A stretch of DNA of 16,755 bases from the NCBI GenBank assembly GCA_029945495.1, contig JAQSCR010000410.1, forward strand, positions 219 to 16,973, in the 5' to 3' direction. The position numbers and the translations under genes were made by a program. The notes below the pieces were generated by a model. That model ran no database searches, was not told where the DNA came from, and was given only the letters and a program-made list of their open reading frames with translations. Positions 1-6,050 of this stretch are shown piece after piece (the stretch's first letter is position 1; each line of letters starts with the position of its first letter). The stretch is from Pseudolabrys sp. (GTDB taxonomy: Bacteria > Pseudomonadota > Alphaproteobacteria > Rhizobiales > Xanthobacteraceae).

Positions 1-75
1 TGTTCCCGCTGCTATAGTCCGCGCCGATAGTCATCGGGTCGAGGTAGCGACCGCACAAGGCCCGCGCAACGTCCC

Positions 76-1053
76 ATGTCCTCCGTGTCCCCCGTCATCC
101 GCATCGGCACCCGGCGTTCGAAGCTGGCCCTGGCCCAGTCGGGCATGATGCAGCGCGCCATCGCCGCTGCGATGGACCTGTCGATCGAACAGGTTCCCCT
201 GGTCGAAATCGTCACCACGGGCGACCGGGTCCAGGACCGCCGCCTGCTGGAGATCGGCGGCAAGGCCCTGTTCACCAAGGAGATCGAGGAGGCCCTGCTG
301 GACGGGCGCGTCGATGTCGCCGTCCATTCGATGAAGGACGTCCCCGCCGAACAGCCGAAGGGCCTGCGCATCGCGGCCATCCCTGAGCGCGAGGACGCCT
401 CGGACGCCTTCATCAGCCATCACTATGCGGCGTTCGACGACCTGCCCGTCGGCGCCCGCTTCGGCACGGCCTCCCTGCGGCGTCAGGCCCAGGCCCTCGC
501 CCTGCGGCCCGATCTGGATATCCAGATGCTGCGCGGCAATGTCGACACCCGACTGAAGCGGCTGGCGGACGGTGAGTTCGACGCCATCCTGCTGGCCACT
601 GCCGGGCTGAACCGGCTGGGTCGATCGGAGGTGATCCGCGAGCGGCTGTCGCTGGACCGGTTTCTGCCCGCCCCGGGGCAGGGGGCTCTGGCCATCCAGA
701 CCCGCGACGGCGACGAGGAAGCCGCCAAACACGCCCGATGGATCGCCGCCCTCAACCATCCGATGACGGCCCTGGCCATCGCCGCCGAGCGCGGGGCCAT
801 GATTGCGCTGGAAGGCTCCTGCCGCACGGCCGTGGGGGCGCATGCCGCCTTCGGCGACGGCCACCTGCTGCTCACCACAGAGATGCTCAGCCCCGACGGC
901 TCGGCCCGCTGGCGCCGGTCGGGGGTGCTGGGCGATATCCACGCTGCGGACGCCGAGACCGCCGCCCGTGCGCTGGGCGAGGCCCTTGGTCACGAGGTCC
1001 ATGTCGCGGCGGGCGATCAGGAAGTGGCGCCCGGGTCGCCGGGCCGGGCGTGA
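76..1053 (+). CDS. hemC: Porphobilinogen deaminase (hydroxymethylbilane synthase)
   Basis: This enzyme condenses four porphobilinogen molecules into hydroxymethylbilane in cytosolic tetrapyrrole (heme) synthesis. The 325-residue protein has the usual family length. It opens with the IRIGTRRSKLALAQ substrate-binding start. It also carries VHSMKDVP, the ASLRRQAQ arginine motif, PGQGALAIQ, and EGSCRTAVGAHA with the cysteine that holds the dipyrromethane cofactor. No strong Shine-Dalgarno is visible before the ATG, but the family motif begins about 8 residues in, which supports this start. It overlaps hemD by four bases (GTGA), which indicates translational coupling. Codon use is strongly GC-rich, unlike the island genes downstream. 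I am very sure of this call. Confidence 0.97.
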   Translation: MSSVSPVIRIGTRRSKLALAQSGMMQRAIAAAMDLSIEQVPLVEIVTTGDRVQDRRLLEIGGKALFTKEIEEALLDGRVDVAVHSMKDVPAEQPKGLRIAAIPEREDASDAFISHHYAAFDDLPVGARFGTASLRRQAQALALRPDLDIQMLRGNVDTRLKRLADGEFDAILLATAGLNRLGRSEVIRERLSLDRFLPAPGQGALAIQTRDGDEEAAKHARWIAALNHPMTALAIAAERGAMIALEGSCRTAVGAHAAFGDGHLLLTTEMLSPDGSARWRRSGVLGDIHAADAETAARALGEALGHEVHVAAGDQEVAPGSPGRA

Positions 1054-1745
1054 CGCGCTCCGGGCGCACCGTCTGGATCACCCGCACGGCGCCCGGCGCC
1101 GGCCGTCTCGCCAACCGCGTCCGCGAGGCCGGGTTCGATCCGGTCGTCTCGCCCCTGCTGGGGCTCGATCCCGATTTCCGACCTCCCGGGATTGTGCCTG
1201 GGGACGTGGCGGCGCTCGCCTTCACCAGCGTCAACGGTCTGGCTTTCGCCGACCTGACCCCGCGCCGCGATTGGCCGGTCTTCGCCGTCGGCGACCGCAC
1301 CGCCGAGGCGGCCCGGCGCAGGGGCTTCACCGAGGCGGTTTCGGCCGGCGGCGACGCCTCGGCCCTGGCCGAACGGATCGCGGCGGCGTGGGGGGATCGA
1401 AAGGGCGTTCTGCTGGCGCCGGGCGCTGAACAGCCTGCAGCGGATCTGGCGGGCCTGCTGGCGGGGCGGGTTCCGACGCGCCCGGTCGCCGTCTATCGGA
1501 TGATCGAGGCCGCCACGGCCCTGCCCGAGGCCTTCGACATCGTCATGCTGCAGTCGGCGCGCGCGGCCGAAGCCCTGGCCCGGCGGCTCACGCCCGGGCT
1601 GGCGGCGACCTGCATCGCCATCGCCCAGTCGCCCGCCGTGGCCGGCCCGATCCGCGCCCTGGGCTTCGCAGAGGTCCGCATCGCCGCGCACCCGAACGAA
1701 AACAGCCTGCTGGAGGCGCTTGGCAAGGCGCCGCGTCCCGTATAA
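1050..1745 (+). CDS. hemD: Uroporphyrinogen-III synthase
   Basis: This enzyme cyclises hydroxymethylbilane with inversion of ring D to give uroporphyrinogen III. The open frame extends far upstream inside hemC, but the GTG at 1050 overlapping the hemC stop gives a 231-residue protein, the normal HemD size. The N-terminal VWITRTAPGAGRLANRVREAGF is the typical first strand and helix. LAFTSVNGL (about residues 52-60) and VMLQSARAAEAL are the alternating-domain motifs of this fast-evolving family. Position directly after hemC is strong support. The last codons and stop contain the -10 box proposed for the following tRNA gene. Confidence 0.92.
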   Translation: MTRSGRTVWITRTAPGAGRLANRVREAGFDPVVSPLLGLDPDFRPPGIVPGDVAALAFTSVNGLAFADLTPRRDWPVFAVGDRTAEAARRRGFTEAVSAGGDASALAERIAAAWGDRKGVLLAPGAEQPAADLAGLLAGRVPTRPVAVYRMIEAATALPEAFDIVMLQSARAAEALARRLTPGLAATCIAIAQSPAVAGPIRALGFAEVRIAAHPNENSLLEALGKAPRPV

Positions 1746-1746
1746 A
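1720..1746 (+). promoter_or_regulatory. Putative promoter of tRNA-Thr
   Basis: TTGGCA at 1720-1725 and TATAAA at 1741-1746 lie 15 bases apart and about 40 bases before the tRNA 5' end. The -10 box overlaps the hemD stop codon. The spacing is shorter than the 17-base optimum, so this is a candidate only. Confidence 0.4.
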
Positions 1747-1788
1747 GAGCGCACCTCGCGACGGACGCCTTTGCTCCGCTCGCCCGAG

Positions 1789-1864
1789 GCCGCTTTAGCT
1801 CAGCTGGTAGAGCATCGCATTCGTAATGCGGGGGTCAGGTGTTCGAGTCACCTAAGCGGCACCA
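1789..1864 (+). tRNA. tRNA-Thr (anticodon CGU)
   Basis: A complete cloverleaf can be folded by eye. The acceptor stem GCCGCTT pairs with AAGCGGC. The D arm is GCTC/GAGC. The anticodon stem TCGCA/TGCGG (one T-G pair) holds loop TTCGTAA with anticodon CGT at 1822-1824. The T arm AGGTG/CACCT holds loop TTCGAGT. Discriminator A and an encoded CCA follow. The gene stays intact after island insertion because the element supplied the same 3' sequence. Confidence 0.97.
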
Positions 1865-1866
1865 CT
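1819..1866 (+). repeat. attL, 48-bp direct repeat (tRNA side)
   Basis: This stretch is identical base for base to 13734-13781. It starts at the last base of the tRNA 5' anticodon stem, spans the anticodon loop, T arm and CCA end, and runs two bases past the tRNA. Identity breaks at both sides (C at 1818 versus T at 13733; T at 1867 versus C at 13782). The anticodon loop is the usual crossover region for tyrosine recombinases that use tRNA genes. Confidence 0.95.
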
Positions 1867-1931
1867 TTTGCTCTTACAAAACAATACCTTGCCTCCCAGC
1901 TAGGCTCTCGGTCCAAAGTGATCGAACTTTT

Positions 1932-1949
1932 TGGAAGCAAGGTGGAAGC
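1932..1949 (+). repeat. Putative integrase arm site next to attL
   Basis: The 18-mer TGGAAGCAAGGTGGAAGC is identical and in the same orientation at 13598-13615. It contains GGAAGC twice with an 11-base period, about one helical turn. It lies 65 bases inside attL. Tandem short direct repeats flanking the core are the usual form of integrase arm-type binding sites. Confidence 0.6.
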
Positions 1950-1966
1950 GTTGCGCAAAGGGCTGG

Positions 1967-2239
1967 TTATCCACAGTTTAATGCTGCGGCGGCCTCTCCG
2001 GTGTTCGCGTAGCTCTCTCCGGATAGAAAATCGGTCAGGTCGCTCAGTCGGTATCTGACCGTCCGACCCCATTTCACGAAGCGAGGTCCCTGGCCCTTCA
2101 GCCTCCAATCTTCCAACGTGCGATGCGAGAGCGCCAGATATCGCCCAGCATCTTTGGTGGACATGACGATGGCGGTTGAGCCAGCTGATATGTAGCCGGT
2201 TGATCCCAAGTGGGATGGGACTGATCGATAGTTTTTCAT
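1967..2239 (-). CDS. AlpA/MerR-type helix-turn-helix protein, probable excisionase or regulator
   Basis: A 90-residue protein whose middle, MSTKDAGRYLALSHRTLEDWR followed by GQGPRFVKWGRTVRYRLSDL, matches the winged helix-turn-helix pattern of AlpA/Xis-type proteins: a helix that chooses a target layer, a recognition helix, then the VRYR wing. In integrated islands such proteins usually activate the integrase or direct excision. The start at 2239 has AGAGG about nine bases upstream; an internal Met 26 begins the domain itself but has no clear ribosome site. It is the first gene inside attL, the mirror position of the integrase at the other end, and the arm-type repeat lies just past its stop codon. 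The role is inferred from family and position. Confidence 0.78.
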   Translation of the reverse strand: MKNYRSVPSHLGSTGYISAGSTAIVMSTKDAGRYLALSHRTLEDWRLKGQGPRFVKWGRTVRYRLSDLTDFLSGESYANTGEAAAALNCG

Positions 2240-2402
2240 TTTGGCGACCTCTGTCTCAGCCTGTCCCGAGCGGACAATCTTGAGCGTGGAGCTAAGGCTA
2301 AAGGAAGAAATCCGCCGTTAGTGAGGGAAATGGAGGCTAGAAAAACCTTGCAAGAACAGATGTTTATTTACTTGTCCACAAGGGAGCAGCGTTTTGGGCC
2401 TG

Positions 2403-2729
2403 TTAAACAACCGCCATATCTGACCCGATCGCTTCCCAACTGGGTTCAGTTGTTTCCCACATGAGGGTAGTGGTCTCATCGTCTTGCCAAAGGTGCCAAG
2501 TACCAACCCGATTGTTGGGCGCGAGGATCGTCAGTTCATCGGTCGCTCGATGGCATTCCTCGAGGATGTACCGAACCCCCAACTTCATAAGCATGTCTCC
2601 ATGCTCTCGCGTTCGCTCTGTCAGGATGCCCTGAACGAAGGCGATAGCCTGTTCTGGTGCGGCGGCGACGATCGGTTCATTGCGGACCAAACGATCTGCG
2701 GACCAAGTGGTGAGTGAATACTTCGACAT
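2403..2729 (-). CDS. Small hypothetical protein
   Basis: I do not recognise this 108-residue protein. It begins MSKYSLTTWSADRLVRNEP and has no signal peptide or membrane segment. It is acidic towards the C-terminus and tryptophan-rich (W9, then WHLW, MWE and SWE near the end). The start is well supported by GAGGAGAAAC directly before the ATG. A short hairpin at 2740-2756 (CGACGC/GCGTCG) abuts that ribosome site and could limit translation. The lipoprotein gene lies 99 bases upstream in the same direction, so the two may share a transcript. A shadow frame on the other strand scores less well because it lacks a ribosome site. Confidence 0.7.
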   Translation of the reverse strand: MSKYSLTTWSADRLVRNEPIVAAAPEQAIAFVQGILTERTREHGDMLMKLGVRYILEECHRATDELTILAPNNRVGTWHLWQDDETTTLMWETTEPSWEAIGSDMAVV

Positions 2730-2739
2730 GGTTTCTCCT

Positions 2740-2756
2740 CGACGCTCAGCGCGTCG
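2740..2756 (-). promoter_or_regulatory. Hairpin at the ribosome site of the small hypothetical gene
   Basis: CGACGC and GCGTCG form a 6-bp stem with a 5-base loop immediately upstream of the AGGAG ribosome site on the minus-strand message. It could act in translational control or could be chance. A short tandem duplication (TAGAGGTT twice) lies just upstream at about 2765-2780. Confidence 0.3.
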
Positions 2757-2828
2757 TAGTAAGGTAGAGGTTTAGAGGTTTGCTGGTTGTGGGATATCGC
2801 GCTTTCTGGTCGAAGCCGCGCCGCAGCC

Positions 2829-3242
2829 CTATGACGAAGGCTTGGCTTTGTCCTTGTCGAGCCAGTCGTAGCAGCTGTTGATCGAGGGCTGATCAGCACC
2901 GCCTTTGCAGAGTTGAAAGTCGACATTGAAGAGGCACATCCCGGTCGCTTGCATGCTGGACCGGTCGTTCGGCGAGGTCTGATCGTTCGGCTCGATCGTG
3001 GCTTGACCACCCGAGTAGACAAACCGCTTCGCGCCGACGTAGGCACCGAGGCGGTTCTTGCCGTTCACCAACCCACAAACGCTGGTCGCGTTGGCCGTCA
3101 CCTGAGTGAACAGTGGCGAGGTCGGATCCAGAAGTTGGGCGGACACCGCTGCTTGGGCCTCTGCGACCAACTTCTTCTGTTTCTGAGCGGCCCCGTTGCA
3201 TGCAGCCAACATGAGGACCGGGAACAACAACACGAAGCGCAT
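2829..3242 (-). CDS. Predicted lipoprotein, unknown function
   Basis: The reading frame is open much further upstream, but the ATG at 3242 starts a classical lipoprotein signal: MRFVLLFPVLMLAAC, a short basic N-terminus, a hydrophobic core and a LAAC lipobox with the lipidated cysteine at residue 15. The mature protein is about 120 residues, with a helical charged start (QKQKKLVAEAQAAVSAQL) and four further cysteines (VCGLVN, GMCLF, QLCKGG, NSCYDW) that could form two periplasmic disulfides. The central part LVNGKNRLGAYVGAKRFVYSGG resembles small exported proteins of unknown function in alphaproteobacteria. It is divergent from a small XRE regulator, with two palindromes in the shared promoter region. 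A role at the cell surface, such as superinfection exclusion, would be speculation. Confidence 0.72.
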   Translation of the reverse strand: MRFVLLFPVLMLAACNGAAQKQKKLVAEAQAAVSAQLLDPTSPLFTQVTANATSVCGLVNGKNRLGAYVGAKRFVYSGGQATIEPNDQTSPNDRSSMQATGMCLFNVDFQLCKGGADQPSINSCYDWLDKDKAKPSS

Positions 3243-3280
3243 GGCGACCGTTCCGCCGGCTTCACCGCCGACTATCTCCA

Positions 3281-3299
3281 ATAACCCGATACGGGTTAT
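3281..3299. promoter_or_regulatory. Palindrome, probable operator of the XRE regulator
   Basis: ATAACCCGATACGGGTTAT has perfect 8-bp arms around a 3-base centre. It lies between the divergent lipoprotein (start 3242) and XRE (start 3348) genes, the usual place for an autoregulator's operator. Confidence 0.5.
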
Positions 3300-3302
3300 C
3301 CC

Positions 3303-3314
3303 AGAACAGGTTCT
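3303..3314. promoter_or_regulatory. Second palindrome in the divergent promoter region
   Basis: AGAACAGGTTCT has perfect 5-bp arms around AG and lies four bases after the first palindrome. The spacing does not fit a LexA box. It may be a second operator or a promoter-overlapping site. Confidence 0.35.
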
Positions 3315-3347
3315 AGTTGGGTCGCTGCCTTTCGCAAGCAGCCATCC

Positions 3348-3590
3348 ATGTCCTCCCCCCTTCACGACGCCAGCTATCGCGCTTTCGTCGATCACCTGAC
3401 AGCGGTCAGGGGTCGCGCCGGGGTTACCCAAGCCGAGCTGGCCCGTCGGTTGGCGAAGCCGCAAAGCTACATTTCGAAAATCGAGCGGTACGAGCGCCGG
3501 ATCGATCCGGCGGAGTTCAGGGCAATCGCGATGTCTCTCGGAACTGAGCCGGCTGACGCGTTTGCAGCGGTCATCGCTACATTGAAATAG
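3348..3590 (+). CDS. Small XRE-family transcriptional regulator
   Basis: An 80-residue protein that is almost wholly one helix-turn-helix domain: GVTQAELARRLAKPQSYISK (about residues 26-45) followed by IERYERRIDPAEFRAIAMSLG. Single-domain proteins like this usually repress their own and a divergent promoter as dimers. Two palindromes directly upstream (3281-3299 and 3303-3314) are candidate operators. The divergent neighbour is the lipoprotein gene. No clear Shine-Dalgarno precedes the ATG. Its size resembles restriction-modification controller proteins, but it lies almost 7 kb from the methylase gene, so I do not propose that role. Confidence 0.82.
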   Translation: MSSPLHDASYRAFVDHLTAVRGRAGVTQAELARRLAKPQSYISKIERYERRIDPAEFRAIAMSLGTEPADAFAAVIATLK

Positions 3591-3613
3591 AACACCGCTG
3601 ACTTCTGTACTCG

Positions 3614-3647
3614 CAGCATGGTCTAGGAAACCTCCAGACCTATGCTG
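3614..3647. other. Stem-loop downstream of the XRE gene
   Basis: CAGCATGGTCT pairs with AGACC-T-ATGCTG: an 11-bp stem with one bulged T and an 11-base loop. It starts 24 bases after the XRE stop. No T-run follows, so it is not a standard intrinsic terminator; it could still shape the 3' end of the XRE transcript. Confidence 0.35.
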
Positions 3648-3690
3648 GAGACCTAAGTGTGGATTTCTGGACCAATGGGAAGCCCTGAGA

Positions 3691-3891
3691 TTATGGGGTT
3701 CTTGGGGCGCTTGTAGTGACCAGCGCTCCATCTGATAGGGCTCTCTGCGGACCCTTCGCATCTTCCCAAGGCGCGCGCATCCACATGTCGCGTTCTTCCT
3801 CGGTGGTCAGGATGATGGGCATGGCCTTCGGATGGACCGACCTGACTGGCTCGCTTGGCTCGGAGGTACCCAACCTTGCGGACTCGGCGTG
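3691..3891 (-). pseudogene. Remnant of an SOS response-associated peptidase (SRAP/YedK/HMCES family)
   Basis: In this frame the residues VRSVHPKAMPIILTTEEERD and then MWMRAPWEDAKGPQRALSDGAL match the C-terminal end of SRAP proteins, with the conserved HPKAMP...L motif that includes an active-site histidine, and the W...P...A...QR.L tail. An in-frame TAG at 3892-3894 cuts it off upstream. The rest of the domain, including the catalytic N-terminal Cys2 that crosslinks abasic sites, is not found in any frame nearby. It is therefore a decayed gene end with no expected activity. The family assignment is from memory of the motif. Confidence 0.6.
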
Positions 3892-3895
3892 CTAC

Positions 3896-4218
3896 AGGTG
3901 TAAGGCTACGGTGTTTGGACACTCCTGGAAATGAGCCAGCGAGCCCATAAAATCGCCCCGGCGAACAACCATCTAGAACTACTTACACCACCGCTGCCGC
4001 TGCCCAGTGCGAACTTCGCGGCTAGGAAACCAGGCATCCGAGCGGAAAACGCGAAGATTGATGCACTGGGAGCGCCTGGTCTGTGCTGCATTAGCTGCTA
4101 TTACCCGCAGCAGAAGAACGCCCTCGATATAAGGGATCAGAGAAAAGACGCGGCTCGATGAAGGCACCCGGGTAGCTATATAGCGCCAGAACCTTGGACT
4201 TCGTCTTTGGAGGGATGC
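3896..4218. other. Intergenic stretch, no convincing gene
   Basis: Short frames exist on both strands but none has a ribosome site or a recognisable motif. A 10-bp palindrome GCTATATAGC lies at 4175-4184, just past the stop of the HUH-like gene. The region may be decayed DNA upstream of the SRAP remnant. Confidence 0.4.
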
Positions 4219-5229
4219 TCAACTCTCTTGCAACGCTCTGCGAGTATCATCCCAGTTCAACCGTGCAGTTCGTGCGATACCAGCGCTCGATGCGAACAGT
4301 CCGCCGTCGAAGTCGATCTTTGTAAGGTTCACGGTCTTTACGACATAGTCGGCCCACCCCAATGGCTTCGAAAGAGGCAGCCCCTTCTGCTGGAAAATCT
4401 TGAGGGCCCAAGGACCACCGGCTTTCCGTAAAGCGGCGTCAATCATGGCCTCGGTTCCAAGGCGTGGAAGTACGACTGCACCGTGGAGGTGACACCGGGT
4501 GGCGTTGTCTCGCTCGATCACAAACCAGAAGTCCGGGACGTCATCTGCGAACGCTGCCTTTAGCGCCACCTTGATACGGGCCTGCATGTAGCGGGCGAGC
4601 CCTCGCGGTGCTTCTCTGGCTGCACGTTCGACATCGTCGGATAAGCGGAGATTGATCGTATGGGCTCCGGCCTTTGCGCTCTCAATCGAACAGGCCAAAA
4701 CTTTGAGAGGAAGGGTGGTCTTGTCCCAGTGCGGCAGTCGGTATCCCGGATTGGCTGACTGGATTTGGGCCCCTACTAAACTGCCAGGCACCGGATCTCC
4801 ACGCTTCTCGGCTGAGCCAATGGCAGCAAGGAAATCCCGATCGGCCTGAAGCCAACGTCGATTGGATTTATTTGTCGTTTTGGACGCCCGCTCCACCTTC
4901 TTCGCCGCCTTGTTGGCGAACTTGAGGATGTCCGATTTTGACGCCCGTAACGCTCGAGCGGTGCGGGCTTCCAGCGTGATGATATTTATGCGGTGAGCAG
5001 TTTGGGTTTGAGCGAGGTTGGCCGGGTTTGGAACGCCAAGCGCCGTAGCTTTCTCAAGTTCTTCCCGGAAGATGCTGCGGCTCAACGAGCCTGCATTGGC
5101 TCCTCTCTGGAAATGGGCCCTGGCCCGCTTTTCCTCAACGCGACGGACGTCAGGGTCGTCTATGCCCTCCAAGATGCACAGGATATCGCGCTCGTCCTCG
5201 GGGGACAGTGGGGTATCCATCTCGACCAT
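4219..5229 (-). CDS. Putative rolling-circle (HUH) replication initiator-like protein
   Basis: The 336-residue protein is not recognised as a whole, but its C-terminal third carries the two signatures of HUH endonucleases in order. FWFVIERDNATRCHLHGAVV (about residues 234-252) is a hydrophobic strand ending in the metal-binding His-x-His (H247, H249). GWADYVVKTVN holds a candidate nucleophilic tyrosine (Y295) with a lysine three residues later (K298). The N-terminal half is highly charged and helical with many Lys/Arg, plausible for DNA binding. Such enzymes nick one strand at a double-strand origin and start rolling-circle replication. It may start at the ATG at 5229 or at Met 4 (5220), which has AAGG at better spacing. 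The serine resolvase gene lies 88 bases upstream on the same strand. No matching origin was identified. Confidence 0.5.
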   Translation of the reverse strand: MVEMDTPLSPEDERDILCILEGIDDPDVRRVEEKRARAHFQRGANAGSLSRSIFREELEKATALGVPNPANLAQTQTAHRINIITLEARTARALRASKSDILKFANKAAKKVERASKTTNKSNRRWLQADRDFLAAIGSAEKRGDPVPGSLVGAQIQSANPGYRLPHWDKTTLPLKVLACSIESAKAGAHTINLRLSDDVERAAREAPRGLARYMQARIKVALKAAFADDVPDFWFVIERDNATRCHLHGAVVLPRLGTEAMIDAALRKAGGPWALKIFQQKGLPLSKPLGWADYVVKTVNLTKIDFDGGLFASSAGIARTARLNWDDTRRALQES

Positions 5230-5317
5230 ACCTTCAAAGTCGGTTGCCGAAATGGCTCGCTCACTGAGCCGACAGTTTCTCAGCTAGCCGTGGCAGGAGG
5301 TCGGCGATAAGTCCATG

Positions 5318-5872
5318 TCATTCGACCGCGTCTAGGTGCCTGTAAACAGAGGCGCGGCCAATCCCTAGCTGCTTTGCGATAGCCGAAGGCCCTACGCCTT
5401 CTCGACGAAGTTGCTCAATCCGTGCACCATCGATCGTGGGTGGGCGTCCACGGTAGCGGCCTGCTTCCTTAGCCTTGTCGATGCCCTCGCGCTGGCGCTC
5501 TTTTCGAAGATCCGTCTCAAAGGCTGCGAAGCACGCCAGCATGCCCAGCATCAGCCGCCCCTCGGGTTTAGTCGTATCAACGGAGTCTTGCTGCAGGCAC
5601 CTAAAGCCTACTTGGCGAGCAGTGAGGTCATCGATGATCCGGCTAAGATCTGTGAGCGACCGGGCGAGGCGATCAAGCCGAGTGACAACCAACACGTCAC
5701 CTTTGCGCACAAACCGTAGCGCCTCCTCCAACTTCTCCCTGCCGGCAGTCGTCGTACCCGAGCGCTTCTCCGCGAATATCTCGTCGCATCCGGCGGCTGC
5801 CAACTGTTCAAGCTGGACCTCCAAGCTCTGACCAACGCTCGAGACGCGCCCGTAACCTACTACCGCCATCAT
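5318..5872 (-). CDS. Serine recombinase (resolvase/invertase family)
   Basis: A small serine recombinase of 184 residues. The catalytic domain starts VVGYGRVSS with the nucleophilic serine (about S11) and continues with LVVTRLDRLARS, which holds the active-site arginines. GRLMLGMLACFAAFETDLRKER then leads into the long helix. GRPP and the C-terminal helix-turn-helix VGPSAIAKQLGIGRASVYRHL complete the protein. The frame is open further upstream, but GGAG just before the tandem ATGATG (5872/5869) fixes the start. Proteins of this type resolve multimers or invert DNA. In an element with a possible HUH initiator, dimer resolution is the more likely role. The promoter region holds several GAGAC/GTCTC motifs, a possible recombination or operator site. 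Confidence 0.93.
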   Translation of the reverse strand: MMAVVGYGRVSSVGQSLEVQLEQLAAAGCDEIFAEKRSGTTTAGREKLEEALRFVRKGDVLVVTRLDRLARSLTDLSRIIDDLTARQVGFRCLQQDSVDTTKPEGRLMLGMLACFAAFETDLRKERQREGIDKAKEAGRYRGRPPTIDGARIEQLRREGVGPSAIAKQLGIGRASVYRHLDAVE

Positions 5873-5912
5873 GTTCTCCGTCTCGAAAGGTCTAGACCTG
5901 CGACAGAGTAGC

Positions 5913-5994
5913 GTCTCAAAAATCTGGGGCAACCCTAATGATACAGCTTTGTCCGATCGCTGAGACGTCTCGCCGGGCTATGCGTCAATGAGAC
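5913..5994. promoter_or_regulatory. Cluster of TGAGAC motifs, possible resolvase site or operator
   Basis: TGAGAC occurs at 5961-5966 and 5989-5994 and in reverse (GTCTCA) at 5913-5918. The middle copy is part of the perfect 10-bp palindrome GAGACGTCTC (5962-5971). The cluster lies between the divergent resolvase and SIR2-like genes, where resolvases normally place res sites that double as operators. Confidence 0.35.
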
Positions 5995-6050
5995 AAGGTT
6001 GACGGTGCACCCTGGACGGGCAACGGACTTGGTTTAGAGGAGGGGGAGAC

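Noticed and set aside
1..75. Promoter-like TATAGT (13-18) for hemC and a possible divergent gene start at 34
   Set aside because: The -35 region would lie outside the window and only a few codons of any divergent gene are visible.
31..1002. Long minus-strand frame of 323 codons opposite hemC
   Set aside because: It is a GC-rich shadow of hemC with no recognisable motifs, and the hemC motifs on the plus strand are unambiguous.
738..1049. Upstream extension of the hemD frame inside hemC
   Set aside because: The extra residues resemble no HemD N-terminus; the GTG at 1050 overlapping the hemC stop gives the normal length.
1720..2058. 112-codon plus-strand frame across the tRNA
   Set aside because: It runs through the tRNA gene and the att site and has no ribosome site or motif.
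3303..3314. Palindrome AGAACAGGTTCT as an SOS (LexA) box
   Set aside because: The spacing between GAAC and GTTC is 2 bases, not 4, and the alphaproteobacterial form is a direct repeat GTTC-N7-GTTC, which is not present.
3348..3590. XRE protein as controller of the type II restriction-modification cassette
   Set aside because: It is of suitable size but lies nearly 7 kb from the methylase, with its own divergent partner and operators.
3243..3761. N-terminal extension of the lipoprotein frame to 310 residues
   Set aside because: It crosses the divergent promoter and the XRE gene, and a perfect lipoprotein signal starts at 3242.
3653..3922. 89-codon minus-strand frame overlapping the SRAP remnant
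   Set aside because: It is a different frame from the one with the recognisable SRAP motif and has no motif of its own.
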